Positions 32,650-42,111 of a stretch of 64,000 nucleotides of DNA are shown piece after piece. The notes beneath the pieces were generated by a model that saw nothing but the letters and a program-made list of their open reading frames with translations, was not told where the DNA came from and ran no database searches. The first letter of the stretch is position 1, and every line of letters starts with the position of its first letter. A program made the translations under genes and the position numbers. Origin of the DNA: Bernardetia sp. ABR2-2B (GTDB lineage Bacteria > Bacteroidota > Bacteroidia > Cytophagales > Bernardetiaceae); contig NZ_CP147020.1 of the NCBI RefSeq assembly GCF_037126435.1, positions 2,717,293-2,781,292 on the forward strand, written 5' to 3'.

Positions 32650-35148
32650 TTATTCTTTGATAAATTTGATTGTTTCTATCTCACGACCATTATTAACGCT
32701 CAAGATATACATTCCTTTAGGAAGTTTTGAAACATTAATAGCAGTTTCTTGAGAAGTAAGTGTAGTGTTCAGAACTCTTGCTCCTGTTACACTATAAACA
32801 ACCACTTCTGAATCTAAGCTAAAGTAACCTAAACGAATATTTAATGTCTGACTTGCAGGGTTAGGGAATGCTACAAAAGCAACATCTCCGTCTTTAGTTC
32901 CATCAACTCTAGCATCTTGCGCTCTATCATTGTGATAAGCCATTGGAGAAGGATTGATTCTGTTTGTAGTACCAATTACTACTGTATAGTCTTCAACTTC
33001 ACCATAAGAGAATGTTTCACAAGGAGTTGCGTTTCCGTTATACTTCATCGTTACACGCATACGAGTAGAGCCGTTTGCAGCAGAAGAAGGAATTGTAAAT
33101 GAACCACTTACAGAAGAGCTTGTACTTCTTGTACGAGTATAAACTTTTTCTCCTGAATCATTAAAATCACCATCTTGGTTATAATCTATCCAAACATCAT
33201 ATGCTTCACTATAAGTACGACCAGACCAAGTTGGCGTAATTGTGATTGTGTAAGAAGTTCCTTTTCCAAATGTTGTAGAAAGATTTGTAAAGTCGCCATA
33301 TCCACCGTTTGCACCTGAATTGTTGTTGATTGAACCAACTTGTACTCTCTGAATCCACTCATCAGCAACACTATTTCCTTTAGAATCACAGTAAGAAAGA
33401 ACTGGAGCAGCAGATGTTGTTACAAATCTACTTGAAGAATAAGAGCTACTTACTGAACAGTTTGCACGTACTTGGAACTCATATTGAGTAGAAGCAGATG
33501 CGCCTGTAAGATTAAGTGAAGTAGAAGTAGAATTAAGAACATTCCAAGAACCACCACTAGTACGAACACGAAGATCATAAGAAGTTGCACCTGAAACAGC
33601 AGACCAAGAAGCAGTAAATGAAGAACTTGTTACAGAAGAAGAAGAAAGATTAGAAGGAACACCACAAGAAGGAGCAGATGCACCAGTAATATTTACAGTG
33701 TAATCTTCAACTTCGCCATAAGAGAAAGTTTCACAAGCAGTTTGTGCGCCATTATATTTCATTGATACACGCATACGAGTAGAACCAGTAGCTGCATTTG
33801 AAGGAATAGAAAGTGTTCCGTTTACTACTGAACTACTTAAAGAACCAGCATCATAAACTAATTCACCAGCATCATCAAAATCATTATCTTTATTGAAGTC
33901 AATCCAAATTTTCCAATATTCATTATATGTACTACTAGCAAAACCAGGAGTAAGTGTAACTGCATTGTTACTTCCTTGAGAAAGACTTACAGAAGATGAA
34001 GTATTATCTGCATATCCACCATTATTTCCACTTGTTTTGTTTAGAGAACCAACTTTAACACCAGCAATCCATTCATAACTAGCATCATTTCCTTTAGATG
34101 CACAGTAAGAAGGAGTTGGGTTTCCTCCACCTCCACCAGTAGAACCTGAAACTAAATCAGAACGAAATCCAGTAAGAACAGCACGCATACGGTTTTTCTG
34201 ACCTGTTGTGAACATAAACATACAAGCATCATTTGTATAATCCATATAGTTCATAAACATATCACTTGAAAAACCACCGTTGTTAGAACAAGATTTTGAA
34301 GGATAAGAAGGACATCCACCGTTAGAAGCTGCTGCAATAGGTGTATCAGTTACAAAATCGTCTTGGCTACAGTTACCATCTCCCCAAATATGGCGAAGGT
34401 TTAACCAGTGACCAACTTCGTGAGTTGCTGTACGTCCTTTATCAAAAGGAGCATTTACGTTTCCAGTAGAACCAAAAGCAGTAGTAAGCATTACAACACC
34501 GTCAGTATTGGCAGCACCACTACCTGGGAATTGAGCATAACCCAAAATTCCACCACTCATGTTACATACCCACATATTCAAATATTTTTGAGTATCCCAA
34601 GCATCTTTACCACCTTGAGAAGTAAATTTCATTTCATCATTTGTAGAAAAAGATGATTTGTTTGTAGAAGTACGAGTAATACCTGAAGTTGGATTACCAT
34701 TAGGGTCTGTATCTGCTAAAACAAACTGTATTTCTGTATCAGCTACTGAACCTAAAAACTCATTAGGAGTATTTACATAATCAGGATTAGTTCTTCTAAA
34801 GTCAGCATTCAATACATCAATTTGAGATTGAATCTGTGCGTTACTAATGTTTTGAGCAGATGTTCTATATAATACGTGTACTACAACAGGTATTGTATAA
34901 ACTTCAGCTTCTGTACGTTGATTTTTTTGATTTTGAACGTAATTCTGTGTAAATGATTCAATATTACGCATTGTTTGCTTTGCTTCAGGGTTGATAGAAA
35001 GCAAACGTTCTAAGTTATTGTCTGTATGACATGAACGACCGTCTTTATGGTCGTGAGAATCTTGAGCGAATGATGTCGAACTTGCAAGCATTCCTATGCC
35101 GAGTCCGAAGCTAAAAAGTGTGCGTTTGATTGTTTTTGTAAAAGTCAT
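32650..35148 (-). CDS. Secreted M43 (pappalysin-type) zinc metalloprotease, T9SS cargo, 832 aa
   Basis: The ATG at 35148 gives a normal signal peptide ending near SFAQD; the longer frame to 35199 would place 17 extra residues before it. The metzincin zinc site HEVGHWLNLRH has ligands at 243, 247 and 253, and the Met-turn FMNYMDY lies near 298-304. After the catalytic domain come a GEVED domain (about 360-490), a fibronectin type III domain, a second GEVED domain and a T9SS sorting tail with GMYILSVNN. Related proteases (cytophagalysin type) digest extracellular protein. It has a strong promoter at 35234-35264. Confidence 0.92.
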   Translation of the reverse strand: MTFTKTIKRTLFSFGLGIGMLASSTSFAQDSHDHKDGRSCHTDNNLERLLSINPEAKQTMRNIESFTQNYVQNQKNQRTEAEVYTIPVVVHVLYRTSAQNISNAQIQSQIDVLNADFRRTNPDYVNTPNEFLGSVADTEIQFVLADTDPNGNPTSGITRTSTNKSSFSTNDEMKFTSQGGKDAWDTQKYLNMWVCNMSGGILGYAQFPGSGAANTDGVVMLTTAFGSTGNVNAPFDKGRTATHEVGHWLNLRHIWGDGNCSQDDFVTDTPIAAASNGGCPSYPSKSCSNNGGFSSDMFMNYMDYTNDACMFMFTTGQKNRMRAVLTGFRSDLVSGSTGGGGGNPTPSYCASKGNDASYEWIAGVKVGSLNKTSGNNGGYADNTSSSVSLSQGSNNAVTLTPGFASSTYNEYWKIWIDFNKDNDFDDAGELVYDAGSLSSSVVNGTLSIPSNAATGSTRMRVSMKYNGAQTACETFSYGEVEDYTVNITGASAPSCGVPSNLSSSSVTSSSFTASWSAVSGATSYDLRVRTSGGSWNVLNSTSTSLNLTGASASTQYEFQVRANCSVSSSYSSSRFVTTSAAPVLSYCDSKGNSVADEWIQRVQVGSINNNSGANGGYGDFTNLSTTFGKGTSYTITITPTWSGRTYSEAYDVWIDYNQDGDFNDSGEKVYTRTRSTSSSVSGSFTIPSSAANGSTRMRVTMKYNGNATPCETFSYGEVEDYTVVIGTTNRINPSPMAYHNDRAQDARVDGTKDGDVAFVAFPNPASQTLNIRLGYFSLDSEVVVYSVTGARVLNTTLTSQETAINVSKLPKGMYILSVNNGREIETIKFIKE

Positions 35149-35187
35149 TATATGTGTAAAAATATTTGGGGGAAATGAATTTATTTG

Positions 35188-35204
35188 AGGATTTGTCAAA
35201 TCCT
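35188..35204. promoter_or_regulatory. Perfect 17-bp palindrome in the M43 protease leader
   Basis: AGGATTTG-T-CAAATCCT is an 8-bp inverted repeat around a single base. It lies about 25-40 nt downstream of the predicted start of transcription. It may be an operator, since a one-base loop cannot form a full hairpin. Confidence 0.45.
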
Positions 35205-35233
35205 TAGTTAAACCTTACTTTTGAAAGGTGTTG

Positions 35234-35264
35234 CAAACATACGGCGTATTTTTAGAAAAACAAA
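35234..35264 (-). promoter_or_regulatory. Promoter of the M43 metalloprotease gene
   Basis: On the minus strand, TTTG (35264-35261), a 19-bp spacer and TATGTTTG (35241-35234) match the Bacteroidota promoter consensus exactly. Transcription should start near 35227, giving a leader of about 80 nt. Confidence 0.7.
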
Positions 35265-35860
35265 ATTTTGCAAAAACATTATTAAACGGTACAAAAACCA
35301 AAAAACAGACCACAAACCAAATTTTAAATCCAAAAAACACCACTTTAACCAAATAATATTCTTTTTTACCTTATTATATCAGTTTAATCCAAATAATATT
35401 TTATATTGTTTAATCTTATTTTATCCAAAAAAAATTTCAATTTTATCTAAAAAACCAAATTTTAATTTCAATTTTGAAAAAAATTCTCCTTTTTAGTTAA
35501 AAAAGCTCTTTAAAATTACTCGCAAATGCAACACTGTTGCAAATAAAGACAGCAAAAAACGTAACCTTTTCTTTTTAGTTTCGTAAGATGTATTCGGAAT
35601 ATATTAAACAATAGCACTATATAAACTCAGTGCTTTGTTAGTTCTGCTAAAACAAAAAATAAGTATCAAAATTTTAGCTCATCTAATAAGATAATAACAT
35701 AGATAACCTCTATAATCTATTTACAATCAACTGTTTTATAAAAAACTCTTATTAGTCATGTAACTTGGCTTATTTAACAAGCCTAAAAATAAAAAACAGC
35801 CAAACTCAATACGATTAATCCAAAAGTAGAATAATAATGTAATTTATTCTCATTCTTTTT
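35265..35860. other. Strand-asymmetric gene-free region
   Basis: From about 35300 to 35490 the plus strand is rich in A, T and C but almost without G. It contains a direct repeat, TTTAA(T)CCAAATAATATT, at 35344-35360 and 35383-35400. An ORF of 91 codons crosses it, but its composition is of low complexity and it overlaps the promoter region, so I do not call it. TGCAAC-ACT-GTTGCA at 35527-35541 is a further short palindrome. Confidence 0.4.
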
Positions 35861-35864
35861 TTAG

Positions 35865-35872
35865 TATATTTG
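35865..35872 (+). promoter_or_regulatory. -7 promoter element of accA
   Basis: TATATTTG is an exact TAnnTTTG match, 82 bp upstream of the accA start. No clear -33 element lies at the expected spacing. A leader of about 75 nt follows. Confidence 0.5.
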
Positions 35873-35953
35873 CAGTTGATTTTATCAGATTTTGATGGAA
35901 TCCTTTTGCTGTATCTTGTTATATTAATTGTCAATCCGTTTATTTTTATTGCT

Positions 35954-36922
35954 ATGTTATTAGATTTTGAAAAGCCTATTTTTGAGTTAGAAGAAAAGTT
36001 ACAAGAAACTAAAACACTTGCAGCCAAAAATAATATGGATGTGAGTCAGGCTGTAAAACTATTAGAAGAGCGTATTGTACATTTGAAAAAAGAAACCTTC
36101 AAGAATCTAACTCGTTGGCAACGTGTACAACTTTCTCGCCATCCAGACCGTCCTTATACACTTGATTATATTGCTTATTTAACTGATGATTTTGTAGAAC
36201 TACATGGAGACAGAGGTTTTGGAGATGATAAAGCCATGATTGGAGGAATCGCTCAAATTGATGGTCAATCTGTAATGATAATCGGACAGCAAAAGGGACG
36301 AAACACTAAACAAAGACAACATCGTAACTTCGGAATGGCAAATCCAGAAGGTTATCGCAAGGCATTGCGTTTGATGCAACTTGCCAATAAATTTGGAATA
36401 CCAATTCTGACTTTGATAGATACCCCTGGTGCTTATCCAGGAATAGAAGCCGAAGAGCGAGGACAAGGAGAAGCAATTGCAAGAAATTTGAAAGAAATGT
36501 TTTTGTTAGATGTTCCTGTTATTTGTATCGTAATTGGTGAAGGAGCTTCAGGTGGCGCACTTGGTATTGCTATCGGAGATAGAGTTTGTATGCTTGAAAA
36601 CACATGGTATTCGGTTATTTCTCCTGAATCTTGTTCCTCTATTTTATGGCGTAGTTGGGATTATAAAGAACAAGCTGCGAGTGCATTGCGTCTTACTTCT
36701 TTGGATATGCACAAATTTGGGTTAATAGATAGAATAATAGAAGAGCCTCTTGGTGGAGCGCACCGTTATCAAGAAGAAACAATGGAGATTGTGAAAAAAG
36801 CTGTTTTGGAAATGATAAAAGAACTCTCAAAACTAGATAGTAAGACATTGAAACAACAACGCACAGAAAAATTTTCTAAAATGGGAGAGTTTGAAGAAGC
36901 TCAAGTAAATAAGGTAAGCTAA
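35954..36922 (+). CDS. accA: Acetyl-CoA carboxylase carboxyltransferase subunit alpha (AccA), 322 aa
   Basis: This is half of the carboxyltransferase that makes malonyl-CoA for fatty acid synthesis. The ATG at 35954 gives the standard N-terminus [16 protein letters not shown]; the longer frame to 35870 would overlap the promoter element. Family motifs include [20 protein letters not shown] near residue 80, [40 protein letters not shown] and [11 protein letters not shown]. Length is normal. The beta subunit gene is not here, which is common. The gene is divergent from the M43 protease gene. Confidence 0.96.
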   Translation: MLLDFEKPIFELEEKLQETKTLAAKNNMDVSQAVKLLEERIVHLKKETFKNLTRWQRVQLSRHPDRPYTLDYIAYLTDDFVELHGDRGFGDDKAMIGGIAQIDGQSVMIIGQQKGRNTKQRQHRNFGMANPEGYRKALRLMQLANKFGIPILTLIDTPGAYPGIEAEERGQGEAIARNLKEMFLLDVPVICIVIGEGASGGALGIAIGDRVCMLENTWYSVISPESCSSILWRSWDYKEQAASALRLTSLDMHKFGLIDRIIEEPLGGAHRYQEETMEIVKKAVLEMIKELSKLDSKTLKQQRTEKFSKMGEFEEAQVNKVS

Positions 36923-37021
36923 AACAGTAATCCAAAACAAAAAGATGTATCAATAATGAGTATGTGATTTTATCCAATTTCTAGTAAATTAGGATTAAAA
37001 CTAAAGTCAAATAGAAACGAA

Positions 37022-37537
37022 ATGAAAAAGCTACAAAATTTTCATTCTCATAATTGGAATCTCAATCAACGAACCTATATTTTGCCTTTTGACAAAAATC
37101 GTTTGCTTGTCCATCTAAAACATCTAACAAAACCTTACGGAGAAAAGCCAAAACGTAAAAAAGATTACGAGCGTTATCGTTTTACAGGTAAGATAGAAAA
37201 AAATACATTTCGCCTTTCAAGAACTGTTTTAGAACCCAATAATTTTTTAAGTATTGCAGAGGGAAAGATTGAATCTACTTCAAAAGGATGTTTTATTCAA
37301 GTTGAATACAAAGTTTTCACATTTACTAGAATCTTGATTTGGTTTTGGGGACTTTTAGGAGTTTCTATGACTTTATACTTTAGTTTTTATAAAATAAATG
37401 CTTTATATGCTATTCTAATAGGAATTTTTACACTTGCTCATACAGCTGTTTGTATATTGAGCATTCGAAGGCAGAAGAAAATTTTGGAAGGTATTTTTGA
37501 TGAAGTCTTCAATTCTTATAATGATTTTTTGAATTGA
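37022..37537 (+). CDS. Hypothetical membrane protein, 171 aa
   Basis: A soluble, basic N-terminal part (about residues 1-95) is followed by two adjacent transmembrane helices (about 102-121 and 128-148) and a short C-terminal tail. There is no signal peptide, so the N-terminus is likely cytoplasmic. No family is recognised. It lies 99 bp downstream of accA on the same strand and ends in a strong terminator, so it may be read from the accA mRNA. Confidence 0.65.
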   Translation: MKKLQNFHSHNWNLNQRTYILPFDKNRLLVHLKHLTKPYGEKPKRKKDYERYRFTGKIEKNTFRLSRTVLEPNNFLSIAEGKIESTSKGCFIQVEYKVFTFTRILIWFWGLLGVSMTLYFSFYKINALYAILIGIFTLAHTAVCILSIRRQKKILEGIFDEVFNSYNDFLN

Positions 37538-37561
37538 TTTACTCTAACTAATTTTTTACAC

Positions 37562-37601
37562 AAAAAACACAGTAGCTTCAAAACTACTGTGTTTTTTTTT
37601 T
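37562..37601 (+). terminator. Rho-independent terminator
   Basis: AAAAAACACAGTAG (37562-37575), an 8-nt loop and CTACTGTGTTTTTTTTTT (37584-37601) form a textbook stem with a long T-tract. It also carries A/T symmetry that could end the convergent RimK-type gene. Confidence 0.9.
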
Positions 37602-37625
37602 GATAATTCTACATTATCTTTTTTC

Positions 37626-38501
37626 TTATTCTACATTGCGCTCCATATATTTTATAATAGATGTTGCAATATCTTTTCCTGTCGCCATTTCGATTCCTTC
37701 TAATCCAGGAGAAGAATTTACTTCTAAAATAAGAGGTCCTCTTGAAGATTGTAACATATCGACACCAGCAACTCCTAAACCTAATACTTTTGCAGCTTTT
37801 AGAGCAGCATTTTCTTCTTGGTCTGTCAGTTCGATAATATTTGCACTTCCTCCTCTGTGAAGATTCGAACGAAATTCTCCTTCTTTTCCTTGTCTTTTCA
37901 TTGCACCTACCACTACGCCATCAACAATAAAGACACGAATATCTGCCCCTCCTGCTTCTTTGATAAACTCTTGTACAATAACACGAGCTTTCAAACCATT
38001 GAAAGCCTCTAACATAGACTCGGCTGTATTCTTATTATCTGCCAAAACTACTCCTAAGCCTTGTGTTCCTTCTAAAAGCTTGATAACTAAAGGCGCACCA
38101 CCTGCTTTATCTACTACACTACTTACATCTCTTGAGTAATTACTAAAAACAGTTTTTGGCAAATCAAGACCTGCTCTAGCCAAAATTTGAAGACTTCTTA
38201 GTTTATCTCTTGAGCGAACTAAGGCTTGTGATTCGGTAGAAGTAAAAATCTTCATCATCTCAAACTGACGAACTACTGCCGTTCCAAAAAAAGTTACAGA
38301 AGCTCCAATACGTGGAATTACGCCATCAATATCAGTCATTTCAGCACCTTTATAAATTACATTTGGCTTCTTTTTTTCTATAACCAAATCACATTTTGTA
38401 TGGTCTATAACAATCATTTCGTGTCCTTTTTTTTCTCCTGCTTCAATGATGCGTTTGGTAGAATAAAGGTTTTTATTTGCTGATAAGATGGCTAATTTCA
38501 T
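37626..38501 (-). CDS. rimK: RimK-family ATP-grasp ligase (ribosomal S6 glutamate ligase type), 291 aa
   Basis: The protein has the RimK/ATP-grasp layout. An N-terminal fold ([18 protein letters not shown]) is followed by ATP-grasp motifs [40 protein letters not shown] and, at the end, [19 protein letters not shown], which carries the Mg-binding Glu and Asn. RimK adds glutamate to ribosomal protein S6; other members act on different peptides, so the substrate is by homology. Length is typical. The gene is a single unit bounded by terminators on both sides. Confidence 0.9.
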   Translation of the reverse strand: MKLAILSANKNLYSTKRIIEAGEKKGHEMIVIDHTKCDLVIEKKKPNVIYKGAEMTDIDGVIPRIGASVTFFGTAVVRQFEMMKIFTSTESQALVRSRDKLRSLQILARAGLDLPKTVFSNYSRDVSSVVDKAGGAPLVIKLLEGTQGLGVVLADNKNTAESMLEAFNGLKARVIVQEFIKEAGGADIRVFIVDGVVVGAMKRQGKEGEFRSNLHRGGSANIIELTDQEENAALKAAKVLGLGVAGVDMLQSSRGPLILEVNSSPGLEGIEMATGKDIATSIIKYMERNVE

Positions 38502-38570
38502 GAATTCTGTTTTAAATAATTTTGTTTTAATTTTTATTCACAAAAGATAGGCATTAATCTATCAAATCCA

Positions 38571-38606
38571 AAAAAAACGACTTCTTTATACAAGAAGCCG
38601 TTTTTG
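38571..38606 (-). terminator. Terminator of the gene at 38637-39239
   Basis: AAAAACGACTTCTT and AAGAAGCCGTTTTT form a stem with one mismatch around an AT-rich loop. On the minus strand the stem is followed by a T-tract, about 30 bp past the stop codon. Confidence 0.75.
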
Positions 38607-38636
38607 TAAGTAAGTAAAACACTTTATTTTTTTATT

Positions 38637-39239
38637 CTATAATCTCATCATTTTTGGATATTTGTAGATTGCATAAGCAATAGAAGCTGCTGCATGACGC
38701 ACAAAAGCATCTGTAAAATTAGGATTTAGAGCTGTTTTTTGCTTAAACTTAGCTGCTGAAAATCCGTGATTATTATCTTCAAATTCAGACATTCTTCCAG
38801 TTGCTTGATAGTTTACAGAACCATCTTTTTTATACGTAATTCTGAGCATTGTCTTTCTATCCAAATCCCACTTATAACCTTTGTTCACAGAATAAAATAT
38901 TTTTATTACATATTCTCCCGTTGAGCTACGTTTGTCGATAGCAACCATCGTTGTATTATAAACAAGATTAGATTTTCCTCCTCTTTCTCTATGAACGAAA
39001 TAAGTATATTGTCCAGAGCGTGACGAACGCTCTAACTCCCACTTATACTTTACACCTTTACGAACCAAATAACCACGAGGATTATCTTTTACTTTATTTA
39101 TTTCACTACTAGCATTCAAATCTGTAAAAATAGAATTGTAATATTCATGAAAGGAAGTTGTTGCATAACTACTTCCAACAAAGAAGAAAAAAGAAAAGGC
39201 TAGAACGATTTTTTGGATTGTTTTTGTCGTATTAGTCAT
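38637..39239 (-). CDS. Hypothetical exported protein, 200 aa
   Basis: I choose the ATG at 39239 because it gives a clean signal peptide (MTNTTKTIQKIVLAFSFFFF). The longer frame to 39353 places 38 residues in front of it. The mature part is basic, with beta-rich repeats around YFVHRERGGKSNLVYN and VIKIFYSVNKGYKWDLDRKT, and a C-terminal helix (AAASIAYAIYKYPKMMRL). No family is recognised. Confidence 0.72.
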   Translation of the reverse strand: MTNTTKTIQKIVLAFSFFFFVGSSYATTSFHEYYNSIFTDLNASSEINKVKDNPRGYLVRKGVKYKWELERSSRSGQYTYFVHRERGGKSNLVYNTTMVAIDKRSSTGEYVIKIFYSVNKGYKWDLDRKTMLRITYKKDGSVNYQATGRMSEFEDNNHGFSAAKFKQKTALNPNFTDAFVRHAAASIAYAIYKYPKMMRL

Positions 39240-39400
39240 TTTATAAAAAGGATTTGAGGTAAGAATAGTAATAATATTTAGAGACTGAAAATATATAAAA
39301 TAAGTAAGTGGAATAAAGTCTTTGCACCCTATAAAAAACACAAACCACGCCAACTATCAGAATCCTTGCAAAAAAAGTTAAATAAAAAATGATTTAATTT

Positions 39401-40201
39401 TTACTTGTTAAAGTGCAACTTAATATCACTTTGAAGTTCTTTCAAATAATCAACTGTACATTTCAGACGACTTCCATACCACGAAAAAAGTTCTCCATCT
39501 ACTATTCTGATATAGGTATTTGGCAATATTTGAGCAAACTCTTCGATATGTTTTTCTTTAAAAGGATAAGGTTCAGAAGAAAGTAAAATTATTTGAGGAT
39601 TCAATTCTTTTATTTGTTCTTTGTCAAGAATAGGGTAGCGATTCTCTATACTACTGTTTTTGAAATTCATTTGATTTAAAATATTATTGATAAAAGTATC
39701 TTTCCCTGCTATCATAAATGGGTCTTTCCAAATAAAATAAAGCACCTTATAACTTTCAGAATTTATACTTTTTAATCCTTTAAAATCTTGATTCAATTGA
39801 TAAACTAAACTATCAGCTTCTTTTGGTTTTCCTACCAATTTCCCCACTTCCAAAATCATTTTAAAAGCCGAACTCAAATCATTTATATCACTTATCCACA
39901 CAGGAAATTTTGCATCTAATTTTTCAATTCCCTCTTTATAGTTTTCTTCTTTGTTGGCAATAATCAAATCAGGATTCAATTCAATTATTTTGTCAATATC
40001 AAAATCTTTCGTTCCTCCGACTTTATCTATTTTCTTGATTTTTTCTTTTGGATGAATACAGTATTTAGTAATTCCTACGACATTTTCGCCTACACCCAAA
40101 TCAAAAAGAAGTTCTGTTTGAGAAGGAACAAGCGAAATAATACGTTTTGGAAATTCTGTTACTTCTACTTTACGATTGAGCTGGTCTGTATAAATAGACA
40201 T
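39401..40201 (-). CDS. BtuF-like helical-backbone metal/cobalamin-binding protein, 266 aa
   Basis: It has the two-lobed periplasmic-binding fold of the cobalamin/siderophore group: FPKRIISLVPSQTELLFDLG, then VVGITKYCIHP, VGGTKDFDIDKIIELNPDLII and, at the end, DGELFSWYGSR. Unusually it has no signal peptide or lipobox, and the protein starts directly with MSIYTDQLNRKVEV. It may therefore act in the cytoplasm or be exported in another way. No permease or ATPase is adjacent. It lies 24 bp downstream of lpxK on the same strand and may be co-transcribed. Confidence 0.82.
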   Translation of the reverse strand: MSIYTDQLNRKVEVTEFPKRIISLVPSQTELLFDLGVGENVVGITKYCIHPKEKIKKIDKVGGTKDFDIDKIIELNPDLIIANKEENYKEGIEKLDAKFPVWISDINDLSSAFKMILEVGKLVGKPKEADSLVYQLNQDFKGLKSINSESYKVLYFIWKDPFMIAGKDTFINNILNQMNFKNSSIENRYPILDKEQIKELNPQIILLSSEPYPFKEKHIEEFAQILPNTYIRIVDGELFSWYGSRLKCTVDYLKELQSDIKLHFNK

Positions 40202-40224
40202 TTACTTTAGTTTTATTTTTTTTG

Positions 40225-41310
40225 CTATATCAATTCTTGAAATTGCTTTTCTTCATTCTTATCTAAAAAAACAACTTTTATAGGAATATAAAAAATGGAA
40301 ATTTTATTTTGTTCTTCTTTACTAAATGATTCAATCAAAGGGCGTAATTTGACAGCATCTTTTTCTGTAGTAAACCAAGTTATATTCGAATCAGAGCCTT
40401 GATTTTTATTTTTCAAAAACTCAATATCTTTTTCTGTATAATTATAATGGTCTGGAAAATGTTTATGACTTTCTAATTTTCCAAAACTAGCAAATTGAGT
40501 TTCTATATATTTTTGAAAAGGTTTATAATTTGCAATTCCTGTCAGTATTCCGAAAGAATATTTTTTATCATCTTCTAACTTCAATTCTTGATTAGAATCT
40601 AATAAAGAAACAGCTTTATCATAGTCAAAACTCGTAAAAAAAACAGGCGATTTTGTATAATAATTGATTTTCTGACAAATATATTTTCTTTTTTCTTCTG
40701 TCAAATCTAAAGGACACTTACTTACCAAAACTACATCAGCACGTTTTGCGCCTTTTCTATTTTCTCTAATTCTTCCCATTGGTAACAAAAAATCTTCATA
40801 AAAAGGACGATTATAATCAGAAAGTAAAATCGAAAAATGAGGCTTTATGGCTCTATGTTGAAAAGCATCATCTAATAAAATTGTCTTTGTATTAAGAAAT
40901 AATTCAAGAATTTTCTGCATCCCCAGAACTCGTTTTTCACAAACAGTAATATTTACTTTTTCTAATTTATTATTTGCTGCAAATTTTTGATAAAACTGCA
41001 TTGGCTCGTCACCAATTTCAGAAGCTGTTGTTTGCTCATTTGCTAAAATAAAACCCTTCGTTTCTCGTCCATATCCTCTTGAAAGGGTGGCTAGTTTATA
41101 ATTTTCTGAGCTTTCATTTTTTTCTAAAAAATATCGAATCAAATATTCTATGTGTGGCGTTTTTCCTGTTCCTCCTACGGTCAAATTTCCAACTGAAATC
41201 GTAAAAACAGAAGGCTGCACAGATTTAAACCATTTTTTATCATAAAAATAATTTCTGACTTGGGTTATTAAATCGTATAAAATAGCGAAAGGGAAAAGGA
41301 GGTATTTCAA
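40225..41310 (-). CDS. lpxK: Tetraacyldisaccharide 4'-kinase (LpxK), 361 aa
   Basis: LpxK phosphorylates the lipid A disaccharide at the 4' position at the inner membrane. A hydrophobic N-terminal helix (KYLLFPFAILYDLI) precedes the P-loop GNLTVGGTGKT (about residues 41-51). Other motifs include LSRGYGRE, DEPMQFYQK, LLDDAFQHRA and, at the end, FTTEKDAVKL. The frame is open up to 41481, but that part overlaps the start of the divergent Uma2-type gene. No ATG occurs near the expected family start, so I place it at TTG 41310; it could be a different codon nearby. Confidence 0.88.
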   Translation of the reverse strand: MKYLLFPFAILYDLITQVRNYFYDKKWFKSVQPSVFTISVGNLTVGGTGKTPHIEYLIRYFLEKNESSENYKLATLSRGYGRETKGFILANEQTTASEIGDEPMQFYQKFAANNKLEKVNITVCEKRVLGMQKILELFLNTKTILLDDAFQHRAIKPHFSILLSDYNRPFYEDFLLPMGRIRENRKGAKRADVVLVSKCPLDLTEEKRKYICQKINYYTKSPVFFTSFDYDKAVSLLDSNQELKLEDDKKYSFGILTGIANYKPFQKYIETQFASFGKLESHKHFPDHYNYTEKDIEFLKNKNQGSDSNITWFTTEKDAVKLRPLIESFSKEEQNKISIFYIPIKVVFLDKNEEKQFQELI

Positions 41311-41398
41311 GGGGAATAGATTAAATTTAACTCTCGTTGATTTTAAAACTCTCTGAAAATAGTGTATTTTTATAGAACACACTAAAATAGATAAGATT

Positions 41399-42064
41399 AT
41401 GGCAACTACAAAAGAAGAAAGAGAAAATAGATTAAGAACAAAGACTGCTAAAAAAGAAAAGTCTAATAAAAGCAATTTCATTTCAGAAGATGAATATTTA
41501 AAAAGAGAATTTTTAGCTGAAACAAAAAGCGAGTATCACGCAGGAAAAGTTGTCGCTATGGCTGGTGCAACTTATGTTCATAATTTACTTGTTTCTAGAT
41601 TAATAGTTCAGTTAAGTAACTGTATGGAAGAAAAAGATTGTGAAGTTATTAATAGTGATATGCTTATTCATATACCTGAATGTAAAAAATATGTTTATCC
41701 AGATGTAACAGTGATTTGTGGAAAACCAGAATTTGCAGAAAAGAAAAAAGGCAGGTCAGAAGCTCTCACTAATCCTCAAATCGTAGTAGAAGTTTTATCA
41801 AAAGGTACAGCAGAATATGATATGGGAGAAAAAATGATATGTTATCTCAAACTGAAAAATTTGAAGCAATATGTTATTGTGAGCAGTGAACGAAAATCAA
41901 TTATCACTTATACAAAAGATAAAGACGGAGATTTTAAAGTAAAAACCTATTCAGAAAACGAGGATATTTTGATAGGAGAATGTAAAATTCCAATAGAAAA
42001 AATATATAATAAAGTGGGTTTTGAGATGGAAAGTAAAGAAGAGGAAAATCAAGAAAAAGAGTAA
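41399..42064 (+). CDS. Uma2-family (PD-(D/E)XK-like) protein, 221 aa
   Basis: The core shows the Uma2 pattern: YLKREFLAETKSEYHAGKVVAMAGAT near residues 27-53, then NSDMLIHIPECKKYVYPDVTVICG with the metal-binding Asp, and PQIVVEVLSKGTAEYDMGEK with the Glu and Lys. The fold is restriction-endonuclease-like. Many copies are common in some bacteria and cyanobacteria, and biological roles are mostly unknown. Extra charged tails at both ends (Lys-rich N-terminus, Glu-rich C-terminus) are unusual. Its start overlaps the longest possible frame of lpxK on the other strand. Confidence 0.85.
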   Translation: MATTKEERENRLRTKTAKKEKSNKSNFISEDEYLKREFLAETKSEYHAGKVVAMAGATYVHNLLVSRLIVQLSNCMEEKDCEVINSDMLIHIPECKKYVYPDVTVICGKPEFAEKKKGRSEALTNPQIVVEVLSKGTAEYDMGEKMICYLKLKNLKQYVIVSSERKSIITYTKDKDGDFKVKTYSENEDILIGECKIPIEKIYNKVGFEMESKEEENQEKE

Positions 42065-42111
42065 GTTTCACAATAATTGTCAAGACAGTTTAATTTGAAC
42101 AATCTAAAAAC

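Noticed and set aside
35221-35496. Open frame of 91 codons between the protease and accA
   Set aside because: Low-complexity Lys/Asn/Phe composition, strong strand asymmetry of the DNA and overlap with the protease promoter make coding unlikely.
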